From contig JADKKR010000007.1 of the NCBI GenBank assembly GCA_016720395.1, positions 62,001 through 126,000 of the forward strand: a stretch of DNA of 64,000 bases, read 5' to 3'. This DNA is from Geobacteraceae bacterium. GTDB lineage: Bacteria > Desulfobacterota > Desulfuromonadia > Geobacterales > Pseudopelobacteraceae. This document shows, piece after piece, positions 37,196 through 46,057 of this stretch. Under the pieces are notes generated by a model. That model saw nothing but the letters and a program-made list of their open reading frames with translations. It made no database searches and was not told the origin of the DNA. Each line of letters begins with the position of its first letter. Position 1 is the stretch's first letter. A program made the translations under genes and the position numbers.

Positions 37196-37808
37196 TCTTT
37201 ACCACCACACTTTCAAGGATGTTGGAAGCGTCTTCACACCTGTCGGTGGCCTTCTCCAGTGTTTCAAAGATCTCCTTCCACTTGATCAGCTGGATCGGGT
37301 CCTTCTCTTCATCAAACAGTCGGCTGATCGCTTCGCGTGAGACGCGGTCGGCCTCATTCTCCAGCGAGTTGATCTCGATACAGGCCTCGAAGATCTGTTC
37401 ATTGGTCTTTTTACCCAGCATGGCAACCGCCTTGTCGACAGCATGGCAGGACTGCAGGATGATGAATCCGAGTGACTTGGCTTCTGGCGGTATGGCCTCG
37501 ACATTGTACATGATGATCCGCTGGGCAGAGGCATCAATCAGGTCAAGGATGTCGTCCAGCTTGGATGCCAGGGCGTAGATATCTTCACGGTCAAGCGGTG
37601 TGACAAATGTCTTGTTGAGCTTCTGGATGATCTCGTGGGTGATCGCATCACCCTTATGCTCGACATCCTTGATCCGGCGCTGGCTCTCGACAGGGCTTTC
37701 AAAGTTATCCAGCATGTCCTTGAGGAGCCTGGCTCCTTCGATAATATTAGTGGTCATTTCCTTGAACAACACAAAGAATTTCTCTTCCTTGGGAATAAGT
37801 CCGAACAT
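37188..37808 (-). CDS. PhoU-like DUF47 protein, partner of Pit
   Basis: A 206-residue helical protein of the DUF47/PhoU-related family, with two repeats holding charged helices (KDVEHKGDAITHEI and NSLENEADRVSREAI). These proteins modulate Pit transporters. ATG 37808 has GGAGG 5 nt upstream; the frame is open further up without support. Confidence 0.88.
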   Translation of the reverse strand: MFGLIPKEEKFFVLFKEMTTNIIEGARLLKDMLDNFESPVESQRRIKDVEHKGDAITHEIIQKLNKTFVTPLDREDIYALASKLDDILDLIDASAQRIIMYNVEAIPPEAKSLGFIILQSCHAVDKAVAMLGKKTNEQIFEACIEINSLENEADRVSREAISRLFDEEKDPIQLIKWKEIFETLEKATDRCEDASNILESVVVKNA

Positions 37809-37988
37809 GTATGCCTCCATTGAATGATAAATCGAGCGGGAAATTAAACTGAAATTATATAGCATAATTCATCTGCACTTCCCACAGAAATGTCACTCGA
37901 TTGTAACCCTGCTGTAACGTTTTCAAATACGATTGCCTTTCAACGCCTGCTGCTGTATGTATATGCATTTCCAAAGGAGTTCCAGCCC

Positions 37989-38810
37989 GTGAATATCCTC
38001 CATGCCGCTGTCCTCGGCGCCCTGCAGGGCTTTACCGAGGTGCTGCCCATCAGCAGTTCCGCCCATCTGATCCTCGTGCCCTGGCTGCTGCAATGGCCCG
38101 AATCCGGACTTACCTTTGATGTGGCCCTCCATCTGGGCACCTTCATCGCCCTGACAATCTATTTTCGCCGGGACATCGTCGAGATGACATCCGCGTTCTT
38201 CGAGGCGCTGGCCAGCCGTTCGTTCGATACCCCTGCCAAGCGTCTTCCGTTTCTGATCATCGCGGCAACCGTACCGGCTGCCGTAATGGGCAAGCTCTTA
38301 GAGGATCCGCTGGAGGAGATCTTTCGCTCCAACCCTCTGCTGATTGCATCGATCCTGATCGTCTTCGGCATTATCCTGGGAATCGCCGATATTGCCGGTC
38401 GCAAGCGCCTGGCCATGAACGAAATCAGGCCGGCCAGCGCAATGACCATCGGCCTGCTTCAGTGCCTGGCCCTGATCCCCGGTGTCTCCCGCTCGGGCAT
38501 CACCATCACGGCAGGATTGATGCTGGGCTTCACCCGCGAAAGCGCCGCCCGCTTTTCATTTCTGCTGTCACTGCCGATTGTGGCCGGCGCCGCCCTGCTG
38601 AAAATCGTGCACCTCGCCGGGCATGGAATTCCGGCCGGAGAAGGGCTCCCCATGCTGGTCGGCATCCTGGTCTCGGCCGTTACCGGCTACATCAGCGTGG
38701 CCTTTCTGCTGAAATTCGTACAGAAGCACAGCATCTCCCCCTTTGTCTGGTACCGGGTGATTGCGGGCGGGGTAATAATTTCTGCGATCATGTCCGGGTT
38801 CAAGGGGTAA
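37989..38810 (+). CDS. uppP: Undecaprenyl-diphosphatase
   Basis: A 273-residue integral membrane enzyme of the BacA type that recycles undecaprenyl pyrophosphate. The (E/Q)-rich motif QGFTEVLPISSSAHL and the second motif PGVSRSGITI are intact. GTG 37989 (AAAGGAG upstream) gives the usual length; the frame runs upstream to 37890 without support. radC starts 3 nt downstream. Confidence 0.93.
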   Translation: MNILHAAVLGALQGFTEVLPISSSAHLILVPWLLQWPESGLTFDVALHLGTFIALTIYFRRDIVEMTSAFFEALASRSFDTPAKRLPFLIIAATVPAAVMGKLLEDPLEEIFRSNPLLIASILIVFGIILGIADIAGRKRLAMNEIRPASAMTIGLLQCLALIPGVSRSGITITAGLMLGFTRESAARFSFLLSLPIVAGAALLKIVHLAGHGIPAGEGLPMLVGILVSAVTGYISVAFLLKFVQKHSISPFVWYRVIAGGVIISAIMSGFKG

Positions 38811-38813
38811 GCG

Positions 38814-39503
38814 ATGGCCGGGGGAATCAAAGAGTGGCCCGAGGACGAGCGGCCCCGGGAGAAGATGCTCAAGCAGGGTGTCGGTAGCCTGACCAACGCC
38901 GAACTGCTGGCGCTGATCATCCGTACCGGCGATACCGCCACCGGAAAAAGCGCCATCGATCTGGGGCGGGAGATCATCGCCCGCTTTGGCGACAACCTGC
39001 GTGAACTCGGAAATGCCGGCCTGGCTGAGATTTGTACCATAAAAGGCATGGGGCCGGCCAAGGCAACCGGCATCAAAGCGGCCTTCACACTGGCGGCGCG
39101 CTTCCAGGCCCGCAGGCTTGAGCACCTCGATCGCTTCACCTCACCCCGGCAGGTATTCGATTACTTTCACCATGAATTCCGCGACAGCCGCAAGGAATAT
39201 TTCCTGATCCTGCTGCTGGACGGCAAGAATCGCATCATCCGCCGCGTACAGGTTTCTGAAGGTTCACTGAACCAGAGTATCGTACACCCCCGTGAGGTTT
39301 TTTTGCCTGCGGTCAAAGAGTCAGCGGCCGCGATAATACTGGTACACAATCATCCCACCGGCGACCCTGCTCCCAGTAGTGAAGACATCGCCATCACACG
39401 CCGGCTTCGGGAAGCCGGAGAGATCATGGGCATTAAGGTGCTGGACCATATTATTATCGGGGATGGTGAATTCGTAAGCTTCGTGGAGCGGGGATTATTG
39501 TAG
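38814..39503 (+). CDS. radC: RadC-family JAB-domain protein
   Basis: A 229-residue protein. An N-terminal helix-hairpin-helix region is followed by the JAB/MPN metal-binding motif HNHPTGDPAPSSED. The role of RadC in repair is doubtful; it is a general family label. It overlaps nothing and follows uppP by 3 nt, so they are cotranscribed. Confidence 0.92.
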   Translation: MAGGIKEWPEDERPREKMLKQGVGSLTNAELLALIIRTGDTATGKSAIDLGREIIARFGDNLRELGNAGLAEICTIKGMGPAKATGIKAAFTLAARFQARRLEHLDRFTSPRQVFDYFHHEFRDSRKEYFLILLLDGKNRIIRRVQVSEGSLNQSIVHPREVFLPAVKESAAAIILVHNHPTGDPAPSSEDIAITRRLREAGEIMGIKVLDHIIIGDGEFVSFVERGLL

Positions 39504-39601
39504 GATGCTTCTTGTGTGAAAACTGCTGGAACTGGTGATTGTCCTGTGATACGAACGATCCGTCAGTTCCTCATTAAAAATAAACCGGTTGGAGTCAAAA
39601 A

Positions 39602-40312
39602 ATGATGAGCTTCCGCATCCTGACTGTCATCACCCTGTCGCTGGCAGGCCTTGCCCTTTCCAGACCTGCTTTCTCTGCCGAAACAACCGATCAAAAGCCT
39701 GAGGCGGTTTCAGCAGCGACTGAACCTGATGATTACAACCGGAAGATCTACTACAAGAACAAACTGGAATTCGCTTTCGACGCCGGGTACTTCCCCTATA
39801 ACACCAAATTCATTTTTGATATGTTTGAAGGCCAAAACTGGGAACGTCCCTCGTTTTTCCCTGATTACACCCTGGTTCCACTCACGCTTTCTCTCAGGTG
39901 GCACCTCGACGACCTCGGCGGGCCCTGGTTTCTGCGCGGGAACACCGATGTCACCTTCAGCGGAAACTATACTGTAATCCCCCAGGGGCCTGAATCGTAT
40001 TTTGTCTCCTTTATGACAGGTGCCCGGTATAACTTTGTTCAGCCAAACTGGAGGATCGCACCGTACATTGAGGGACGGGTCGGCTGCGGTTTTACTGACG
40101 CACAGGGCCCAAAAGGGGTCCCTTACTCTCAGGGGCAGGACTTCACCTTTACGTTCTCGATGGGTGGAGGTCTTCGCTACAACATCGATCCACGCTACAG
40201 CGTCTCACTCGGTTATACCTATATGCACATATCAAATCTGTATCTATCGGATGCATACAACTACGGGGTGAATGTCCATGGCCCGAACATTGGTTTGAAC
40301 GTCGGGTTTTAA
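39602..40312 (+). CDS. PagL-like acyloxyacyl hydrolase / outer-membrane barrel
   Basis: A 236-residue exported protein. Signal peptide ends near PAFSAE. The C-terminal half has beta strands and the active-site-like HISN motif (YTYMHISNLYLSD) in the same place as the His-Ser pair of PagL lipid A deacylases, followed by a terminal GLNVGF strand. It probably trims lipid A. The family is divergent, so a plain barrel is the alternative. Start ATG 39602 or 39605; GGAG lies upstream. Confidence 0.6.
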   Translation: MMSFRILTVITLSLAGLALSRPAFSAETTDQKPEAVSAATEPDDYNRKIYYKNKLEFAFDAGYFPYNTKFIFDMFEGQNWERPSFFPDYTLVPLTLSLRWHLDDLGGPWFLRGNTDVTFSGNYTVIPQGPESYFVSFMTGARYNFVQPNWRIAPYIEGRVGCGFTDAQGPKGVPYSQGQDFTFTFSMGGGLRYNIDPRYSVSLGYTYMHISNLYLSDAYNYGVNVHGPNIGLNVGF

Positions 40313-40349
40313 GTGCGGTTTCCAGGCACAAGAGCCCCCCTGCCGATCA

Positions 40350-41759
40350 TTACCCCGCCAGAGCCAGCGCCTCGTCAGAAGCCCGCTGCGCAGCGGCAAC
40401 ACAGTCGTTGAGGCCGATACCACGATAGGAGTTCCCGGTCAGAATCAGACCGGGGTGTTTCTGCAGCAACCCATCCAGCGCATCCAGTCGTTTTCCATGA
40501 CCCACCGTGTATTGTGGTATCGCCTGTTCATGGCGGAACACCCTCACAAATGAAGGTTCTGCCGTAATCCCCATGGTCGCCTGAAGATCACGCCTGACCC
40601 GCGTGACCACCTCGTCGTCACTCAGCTTGATGTATTCCGGAAAACAGGCCCCGCCCATCATGCTGCGCAACAGTACCTTACCCTCCGGGGCACGCTGCTC
40701 GAACATGCTCGAGTCCCAGAGAGTCCCAAGGGTGCTGCGCCCCTCCTTTTTCGGTATCAGGTAGCCGAAACCGTCCAGTGGATGGGTTATGCGCTCGCGC
40801 TCATAGCCGAAGCAGATCACCGTCATGCTGGCATAGGGTATCTGGCGCAGTACACCGGAGATTCCCTGATCAAGACCCTCCAGCATGTCCGCCACCGCAA
40901 AGGCCGGGGAAGCAGCAATCACCAGATCGGCCTCATGCTCGCCACCGTCGTCGCATGTAACGCGATAGCCACCCCCCGCTCCCTTGTCCACGCTGACAAC
41001 CTGACGGCCCGATACGACGATGTCACCCAGGGAGGCTGACAAGGCATCCGACAGATACTGGATCCCCTCGCGGAACGAGGTCAGCACCCCGCCCGGTCCG
41101 GCAGCACTGGAGACAACCTTTCCTTCGGCGATATCCTTTTTCTTCTTTTTGGCCAGCATGATCATGGCCCGGATCAGACCGCCGTATTCCCGCTCCAGTT
41201 CCGCGATGCGCGGGAAACAGGAGACCAGCGACATGGTTTCGGGGTCACCGGCAAAAATGCCCGATACCATCGGGGCAATCAGTTTATCCAGCGCCTCCTT
41301 GCCCAGTCTTCGCCGGCCGAAATCGGCCAGGGTCTCATCCACGCCGGCCGGGGCCGCTGCGATAAAAGGCGTCGGTTCCAGGGCCAGGCGTAGTTTTCCG
41401 GGCCAGGAGATCAGCCTGCTCTTCAGAAAGGAAGGCCCGCCTTCGGGCAGGCGGTGCAGTTCCCCTCCGGAAAAAATAAAGCGCTTGCGGGCGTTGTCAT
41501 TGCTGCGGTGGAGATTTCCCTCTACCCCGACCGCCCGGCAAAGCTCCAGGGTCTGTGGCTTGCTGTCCAGAAATCCGTTAGGTCCCCATTCACAGGTATA
41601 GCCTTCCTCGTGGATACTCCAGATCTTGCCGCCCACGCGCCTTTCTTTTTCCAGCAGGATAATATCCAGCTCTTTTCCGGCAGCCTGTGCCTTTGCACGC
41701 AGCAGCCAGGCAGTAGACAGGCCGGAGATACCCCCGCCGATGACGATCGCTTTTTTCAT
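40350..41759 (-). CDS. hemG: Protoporphyrinogen oxidase, HemY type
   Basis: A 469-residue FAD enzyme of the oxygen-dependent (HemY-like) class, which forms protoporphyrin IX for haem. N-terminal dinucleotide fold GGGISGLSTAW, VGGKIWS and EWGPNGFLDS; C-terminal FAD-binding stretch LTGNSYRGIGLNDCV. Such an enzyme in an anaerobic lineage would need an alternative electron acceptor. It fits with the heavy haem demand of the cytochromes in this window. Confidence 0.9.
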   Translation of the reverse strand: MKKAIVIGGGISGLSTAWLLRAKAQAAGKELDIILLEKERRVGGKIWSIHEEGYTCEWGPNGFLDSKPQTLELCRAVGVEGNLHRSNDNARKRFIFSGGELHRLPEGGPSFLKSRLISWPGKLRLALEPTPFIAAAPAGVDETLADFGRRRLGKEALDKLIAPMVSGIFAGDPETMSLVSCFPRIAELEREYGGLIRAMIMLAKKKKKDIAEGKVVSSAAGPGGVLTSFREGIQYLSDALSASLGDIVVSGRQVVSVDKGAGGGYRVTCDDGGEHEADLVIAASPAFAVADMLEGLDQGISGVLRQIPYASMTVICFGYERERITHPLDGFGYLIPKKEGRSTLGTLWDSSMFEQRAPEGKVLLRSMMGGACFPEYIKLSDDEVVTRVRRDLQATMGITAEPSFVRVFRHEQAIPQYTVGHGKRLDALDGLLQKHPGLILTGNSYRGIGLNDCVAAAQRASDEALALAG

Positions 41760-41844
41760 ATGGTTTCTCCCGGGAAGTCTGTTTTTACGCCGACGATACT
41801 ACGTCCACCAACAAAGCCTGTCAAGGTATACACCACCGGCTTTG

Positions 41845-41873
41845 TTGACATGCAGCCGAAGGCGGCTTACATT
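41845..41873 (+). promoter_or_regulatory. Promoter of the dnaJ-family gene
   Basis: TTGACA (41845-41850) and TACATT (41868-41873) spaced 17 nt, 32 nt before the ATG. Confidence 0.6.
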
Positions 41874-41905
41874 GTGACAGAGATATGTGAAAGGAAGGAT
41901 ACGTC

Positions 41906-42805
41906 ATGGCAAGTACCGATTACTACAAAGTCCTGGGGGTGGATAAAAATGTCTCCCCCGAAGAGCTGAAAAAAGTATTCCGCAAACTGGCGGTTAAATA
42001 CCACCCCGACCGTAACCCGAACGACAAGACGGCCGAAGACAGGTTCAAGGAGATCAACGAGGCCTACGCCGTGCTCTCCGACCCCAAGAAAAAGGAAGAG
42101 TACGACACCTACGGCTCCAGCGGTTTCCATAAACAGTACAGCCAGGAGGACATCTTCCGTGGTTTTGATTTCGGCAATATCTACAAGGATATGGGAGCCG
42201 GCGGCGGGGAGGACATCTTCTCACGGCTGTTTGGCGGCGGCTTCGCACGAGGTGGCGGACGGGGCGGATTCCGGGGAGGCCCGCAACGCGGGGGTGACCT
42301 GGAGATGGAGGTCGAGATCGGCTTCCGGGATGCTGCCCAGGGAGCGGAAAAGCAGATTGCCTTTCGTCGTGGCAGCCAGCGGGAGGAATTAAAGATAAAG
42401 ATACCGGCCGGGGTGGACAACGGCAGCAGGATTCGCATCACCGGCAAAGGGAGCCAGGGTGAAGGCGGCGGCCCGGACGGCGACCTGTTTTTGGTCATCC
42501 GTGTGCTTCCGGACCAGGTCTTCACCCGTGACGGAGGCGATATCTTTGTGGATCGCACCATCCCCTTCAGTGCCGCCTGCCTGGGGACAAGCCTGGATGT
42601 GCCGACGCTGGAGAGCGACAAGCGCATCAAGGTGCCGGCCGGCATCCAGCCCGGCACCAGAATACGTCTTAAGGGATGCGGCATCAAGCCGTTGGGTTCC
42701 AATGCCAAGGGAGACCTGTACGTCAAGGTGGCGGTGCATGTGCCGGAAAGCCTGAACGACGAGCAGAAAAGACTTGTAGAGGAATTGGGGAAGAAAGGAT
42801 TGTAG
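41906..42805 (+). CDS. DnaJ-family co-chaperone (CbpA-like)
   Basis: A 299-residue J protein. The J domain holds the HPD motif (KYHPDRNP) at residues 5-70, a Gly/Phe-rich linker with GGGFARGGGRGG follows, then two beta-rich C-terminal substrate-binding domains. The zinc-finger CxxCxGxG repeats are absent, so it is of the CbpA class. It stimulates DnaK. AAAGGAAGG precedes the ATG. Confidence 0.93.
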   Translation: MASTDYYKVLGVDKNVSPEELKKVFRKLAVKYHPDRNPNDKTAEDRFKEINEAYAVLSDPKKKEEYDTYGSSGFHKQYSQEDIFRGFDFGNIYKDMGAGGGEDIFSRLFGGGFARGGGRGGFRGGPQRGGDLEMEVEIGFRDAAQGAEKQIAFRRGSQREELKIKIPAGVDNGSRIRITGKGSQGEGGGPDGDLFLVIRVLPDQVFTRDGGDIFVDRTIPFSAACLGTSLDVPTLESDKRIKVPAGIQPGTRIRLKGCGIKPLGSNAKGDLYVKVAVHVPESLNDEQKRLVEELGKKGL

Positions 42806-42826
42806 CTACCCTGAGAAACCATTCGA

Positions 42827-42954
42827 TAACACGGAGAAACGGAGGGAACGGAGAGAGTCAAAAATGCAATAATCGGGGTAAATCAAACTAGTTTGGTCTT
42901 CGTTTTTGCCAAATCAGTTCAGGTTTTCTCCGTGTACTCCGTTTCTCCGTGTTA
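42827..42954. repeat. Palindromic intergenic element, copy 2 (128 bp)
   Basis: Terminal inverted repeats of 28 nt (42827-42854 with 42927-42954) match in about 25 positions. They contain CACGGAGAAACGGAG units. Same size and style as copy 1 at 14556-14684. The interior carries no gene. It lies between the converging dnaJ-family gene and ispF. Confidence 0.7.
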
Positions 42955-42963
42955 TTAGATTGG

Positions 42964-43440
42964 TTATGCCTTTGTAACCATCAACACCACGGCGTGGGCC
43001 GATATCCCTTCGCCACGGCCTGAGAATCCCAGCCCTTCTTCCGTGGTCGCCTTGACGTTGACCTGCCCTGTCACGGCATTCAGTGCCCTGGCGATATTGC
43101 TGCGCATTACGGGGATATGCGGCGCCATCTTTGGCTGCTGAGCTATGATGGTAGCATCCAGGTTACCGAGCCGGTACCCTCGTGACTCCGCCAGCCCCAT
43201 GACATGCGACAGCAGCTTGAGACTGTCAGCGCCTTTATAGGCCGCATCCGTATCGGGGAAATGCCTGCCGATGTCTCCCTCGCCGATGGCACCCAGAATG
43301 GCGTCGGCGATGGCGTGCAGCAGCACGTCAGCATCCGAATGCCCCAGAAGCCCCAGGTCCCAGGGTATATCCACCCCGCCCATGATAAGTTTTCTGCCCG
43401 CCACCAGCCGGTGAACGTCATAGCCGTGTCCTATGCGCAT
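42964..43440 (-). CDS. ispF: 2-C-methyl-D-erythritol 2,4-cyclodiphosphate synthase
   Basis: A 158-residue trimeric enzyme of the MEP isoprenoid pathway. Metal-binding and active-site signatures are GHGYDVHRL, GHSDADVLLHAIADA, and the C-terminal KATTEEGLGFSGRGEGI. ATG 43440 has GGGAGG upstream; the frame is open a little further. No ispD is adjacent. Confidence 0.95.
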   Translation of the reverse strand: MRIGHGYDVHRLVAGRKLIMGGVDIPWDLGLLGHSDADVLLHAIADAILGAIGEGDIGRHFPDTDAAYKGADSLKLLSHVMGLAESRGYRLGNLDATIIAQQPKMAPHIPVMRSNIARALNAVTGQVNVKATTEEGLGFSGRGEGISAHAVVLMVTKA

Positions 43441-43475
43441 AGCAATCCTCCCTGGCACGACTGTACTGAATCAGA

Positions 43476-43487
43476 TGAAACGTTTCA
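43476..43487. promoter_or_regulatory. Perfect 12-bp palindrome in the ispF-dapF divergent region
   Basis: TGAAACGTTTCA is a perfect dyad, 36 nt upstream of ispF and 153 nt upstream of dapF. It may be an operator, but no second copy was seen. Confidence 0.3.
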
Positions 43488-43639
43488 AGTCATTCGTATC
43501 GAGACCGTGATTTTTATACATCCATCGGGCGCAAAACTGCCATCAAAGCGGCCGGCAGAGGCAATTTCCCTTGTTGGGAAGGCACATTTTTGCTATGGTG
43601 TCGGCTCATTATTTTCATGAGCAAAGGGGATGCCTTCCG

Positions 43640-44476
43640 ATGAAATTCACCAAGATGCAAGGTGCCGGAAACGATTATGTCTACGTCAACTGTTTCGAGG
43701 AAACCGTTGCCGATCCGCGGCAGACGGCCATACAGGTTTCCAACCGCAACTTCGGCATCGGCTCGGACGGTCTGATCCTGATCATGCCGTCCGACAAGGC
43801 CGATGTGCGCATGAGGATGTTCAACTCCGACGGCTCCGAATCGGAGATGTGCGGCAACGGCATTCGCTGCGTGGCAAAATACGCCTACGACCACGGTATC
43901 GTATCCAGGACTGAGATCTCTGCCGAAACCGGGGCCGGTATCCTGACGCTGCAGCTGGTTCCGGGCAAAGACGGGAAAATCGGGAAGGTCCGCGTCAACA
44001 TGGGCCCGCCGCGCCTGACCCGGGCGGAGATCCCCATGACCGGTGATGCCTCGGCACAGGTAATCGCCGAGCCGCTGACGATCCTGGACCGCACCTTCAG
44101 CATCACCTGCGCCTCTATGGGCAACCCGCACTGCGTGATCTTCGTGGATGATGTGGAGACCTACCCGGTCCTGACCTACGGGCCGCTGATCGAAAACCAC
44201 GTCCTGTTCCCCCGCCGCACCAATGTGGAATTTGTCCAGATCATCTCGCGCACGGAAGTGCGCCAGCGCACCTGGGAACGGGGCGCCGGCGAAACCCTGG
44301 CCTGCGGGACCGGCTCCAGCGCCGTCACTGCAGCCTGCGTGCTGAACGGCCTGACTGAAAAGAAGATCCTCAACCACCTTTCGGGAGGCGACCTGGAAAT
44401 GGAATGGGCCGACGACGGCAACATCTACATGACCGGCCCGGCAGTAGAAGTCTTCAACGGGGAAATTGAACTGTAA
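43640..44476 (+). CDS. dapF: Diaminopimelate epimerase
   Basis: A 278-residue cofactor-independent racemase making meso-diaminopimelate. The two catalytic cysteines are in MCGNGIRC and ETLACGTGSS. ATG 43640 starts the conserved MKFTKMQGAGNDY; the frame extends upstream without support. It is followed by the hydrogenase-related operon at 24 nt, so cotranscription is likely though the functions differ. Confidence 0.95.
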   Translation: MKFTKMQGAGNDYVYVNCFEETVADPRQTAIQVSNRNFGIGSDGLILIMPSDKADVRMRMFNSDGSESEMCGNGIRCVAKYAYDHGIVSRTEISAETGAGILTLQLVPGKDGKIGKVRVNMGPPRLTRAEIPMTGDASAQVIAEPLTILDRTFSITCASMGNPHCVIFVDDVETYPVLTYGPLIENHVLFPRRTNVEFVQIISRTEVRQRTWERGAGETLACGTGSSAVTAACVLNGLTEKKILNHLSGGDLEMEWADDGNIYMTGPAVEVFNGEIEL

Positions 44477-44500
44477 TGATCTGAGCCTCGAGGGTAACGT

Positions 44501-45409
44501 GTGGCCGACATTCTGATCCATTGTGCGTTGATCATCCTGATGCCGCCGCTTCTGCTGGGGGTGATCAACCGCACCAAGGCGACATGTGCAGGGCGCACCG
44601 GCGCGCCGCTGCTCCAGCCCTACTACGACCTGTTCCGCCTGCTTCGCAAAGGCAGCGTCTTCAGCCGCACCACCACCTGGGTCTTCCGTGCCGGCCCGAT
44701 TGTCACCCTTGCTGCCACCCTGGCGGCAGCCCTGCTGATCCCGCTCGGAAACCATCTCCCGCCGCTTTCCTTTAACGGCGATATGATCCTGTTCGTCTAC
44801 CTGCTGGCACTGGGGCGTTTTTTTACCGCCACCGCGGCGCTTGATACCGGTTCCAGCTTTGAGGGCATGGGCGCGGCGCGCGAGGTAACCTTCTCATGCC
44901 TGGCCGAACCGGTCATCTGTATCGCCCTGCTGGTTCTCTCACGCCTGTCCGGATCACTCTCCCTGTCCGGCATACTGACCCACTCTTCCACAACGCTCTG
45001 GCTGAACTCCGGCGCAGCCCTGATCCTGCTGGTTGCCGGACTGTTTTTCGTGCTTCTTTCGGAGAACTGCCGTATTCCCTTTGACGATCCCAACACCCAT
45101 CTGGAGCTGACCATGATCCATGAGGTTATGGTGCTGGATCACAGCGGGCCGGCTTTCGGCATGATCATGTATGGGGCCGCTCTCAAGCTTTTCATCCTTG
45201 GTGCGCTTTTTCTGCATGTGCTCCTGCCGCTAAGGGTGGCATCCCCCCTTCTGGACTGGATGATCTTCTTCACGTCCATACTGCTTCTGGCGGTGGTAAT
45301 CGGCGTGGTCGAATCGGTCATGGCCCGCTACCGATTGACCCGCGTACCGCAGATGCTCCTGGCGGCCTGTGTGCTTTCAGCCTTTGCCATGATGCTCGTG
45401 ATGAGGTGA
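44501..45409 (+). CDS. Membrane subunit of a hydrogenase-related complex (NuoH/HyfC type)
   Basis: A 302-residue multispan protein related to complex I NuoH and HyfC/HycD/EchB. Conserved cytoplasmic loop residues NRTKA near the N-terminus, PYYDLFRLLRKGSV, and the SENCRIPFDDPNTHLELTMIHE segment are diagnostic. The subunit anchors the peripheral arm. Start GTG 44501 with GAGGGT upstream. First of four genes of a hydrogenase-like operon. Confidence 0.85.
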   Translation: MADILIHCALIILMPPLLLGVINRTKATCAGRTGAPLLQPYYDLFRLLRKGSVFSRTTTWVFRAGPIVTLAATLAAALLIPLGNHLPPLSFNGDMILFVYLLALGRFFTATAALDTGSSFEGMGAAREVTFSCLAEPVICIALLVLSRLSGSLSLSGILTHSSTTLWLNSGAALILLVAGLFFVLLSENCRIPFDDPNTHLELTMIHEVMVLDHSGPAFGMIMYGAALKLFILGALFLHVLLPLRVASPLLDWMIFFTSILLLAVVIGVVESVMARYRLTRVPQMLLAACVLSAFAMMLVMR

Positions 45410-45411
45410 TC

Positions 45412-46056
45412 ATGAACAGTGCGGCCGACCAGTTGCTGGTGTTTGTACTTCTGATAAACATCCTGATCCTCGGGACACGGCGGACAAATATCGCCATCCG
45501 GGCAATTGCGGCCCAGGGGATCGTACTGGGCCTGCTGCCGTTGATGACCCATTCTTTTCACAGCCACATCCTGATCATTACGATCTTCGTTCTGCTGGCA
45601 AAAGGTGTCTGCATCCCCTGGCTTCTTCTCGGGGCACTCAAGAAGGCTGATTCCAAAGAAGACCTGCAGCCTGTCTTCGGCTACAGCGGCAATATCATTG
45701 CCGGGGCAATAACCACGGTGCTGGCTTTTGTTTTTGCCGCAAAGCTTCCCCTGGCGCCGATCCACCAGGGACTTCTGATTGTTCCGGCCTCCCTGGCCAC
45801 CATCCTGGCCGGATTCATTGCCATCGCAAACCGCAGGCAGGCCATCAACCAGGTGGTGGGCTACCTGATGCTGGAAAACGGCATCTTTATCTTCGGTCTC
45901 CTCCTGACAGAAGCCATGCCCTTGATGGTGGAGGCCGGTGCTCTGCTGGACCTGATCGCCGGTATTTTTGTCATGGGGCTGATCATCAGGCAGATCAACC
46001 GCGAATTCTCATCCATCGACACCAGTCGCATGACCGCTCTGCGGGAGGTGGAGTGA
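45412..46056 (+). CDS. HyfE-like membrane subunit of the hydrogenase-related complex
   Basis: A 214-residue, mainly hydrophobic protein with about six to seven spans, similar to HyfE (related to NuoK/MnhC type). Its start ATG 45412 lies 2 nt after the preceding stop; an in-frame GTG at 45406 overlaps it. It belongs to the membrane arm. Confidence 0.75.
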   Translation: MNSAADQLLVFVLLINILILGTRRTNIAIRAIAAQGIVLGLLPLMTHSFHSHILIITIFVLLAKGVCIPWLLLGALKKADSKEDLQPVFGYSGNIIAGAITTVLAFVFAAKLPLAPIHQGLLIVPASLATILAGFIAIANRRQAINQVVGYLMLENGIFIFGLLLTEAMPLMVEAGALLDLIAGIFVMGLIIRQINREFSSIDTSRMTALREVE

Positions 46057-46057
46057 G

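Noticed and set aside
43514..44755. 413-codon minus-strand frame over dapF
   Set aside because: Shadow frame; dapF catalytic motifs are clear on the plus strand.
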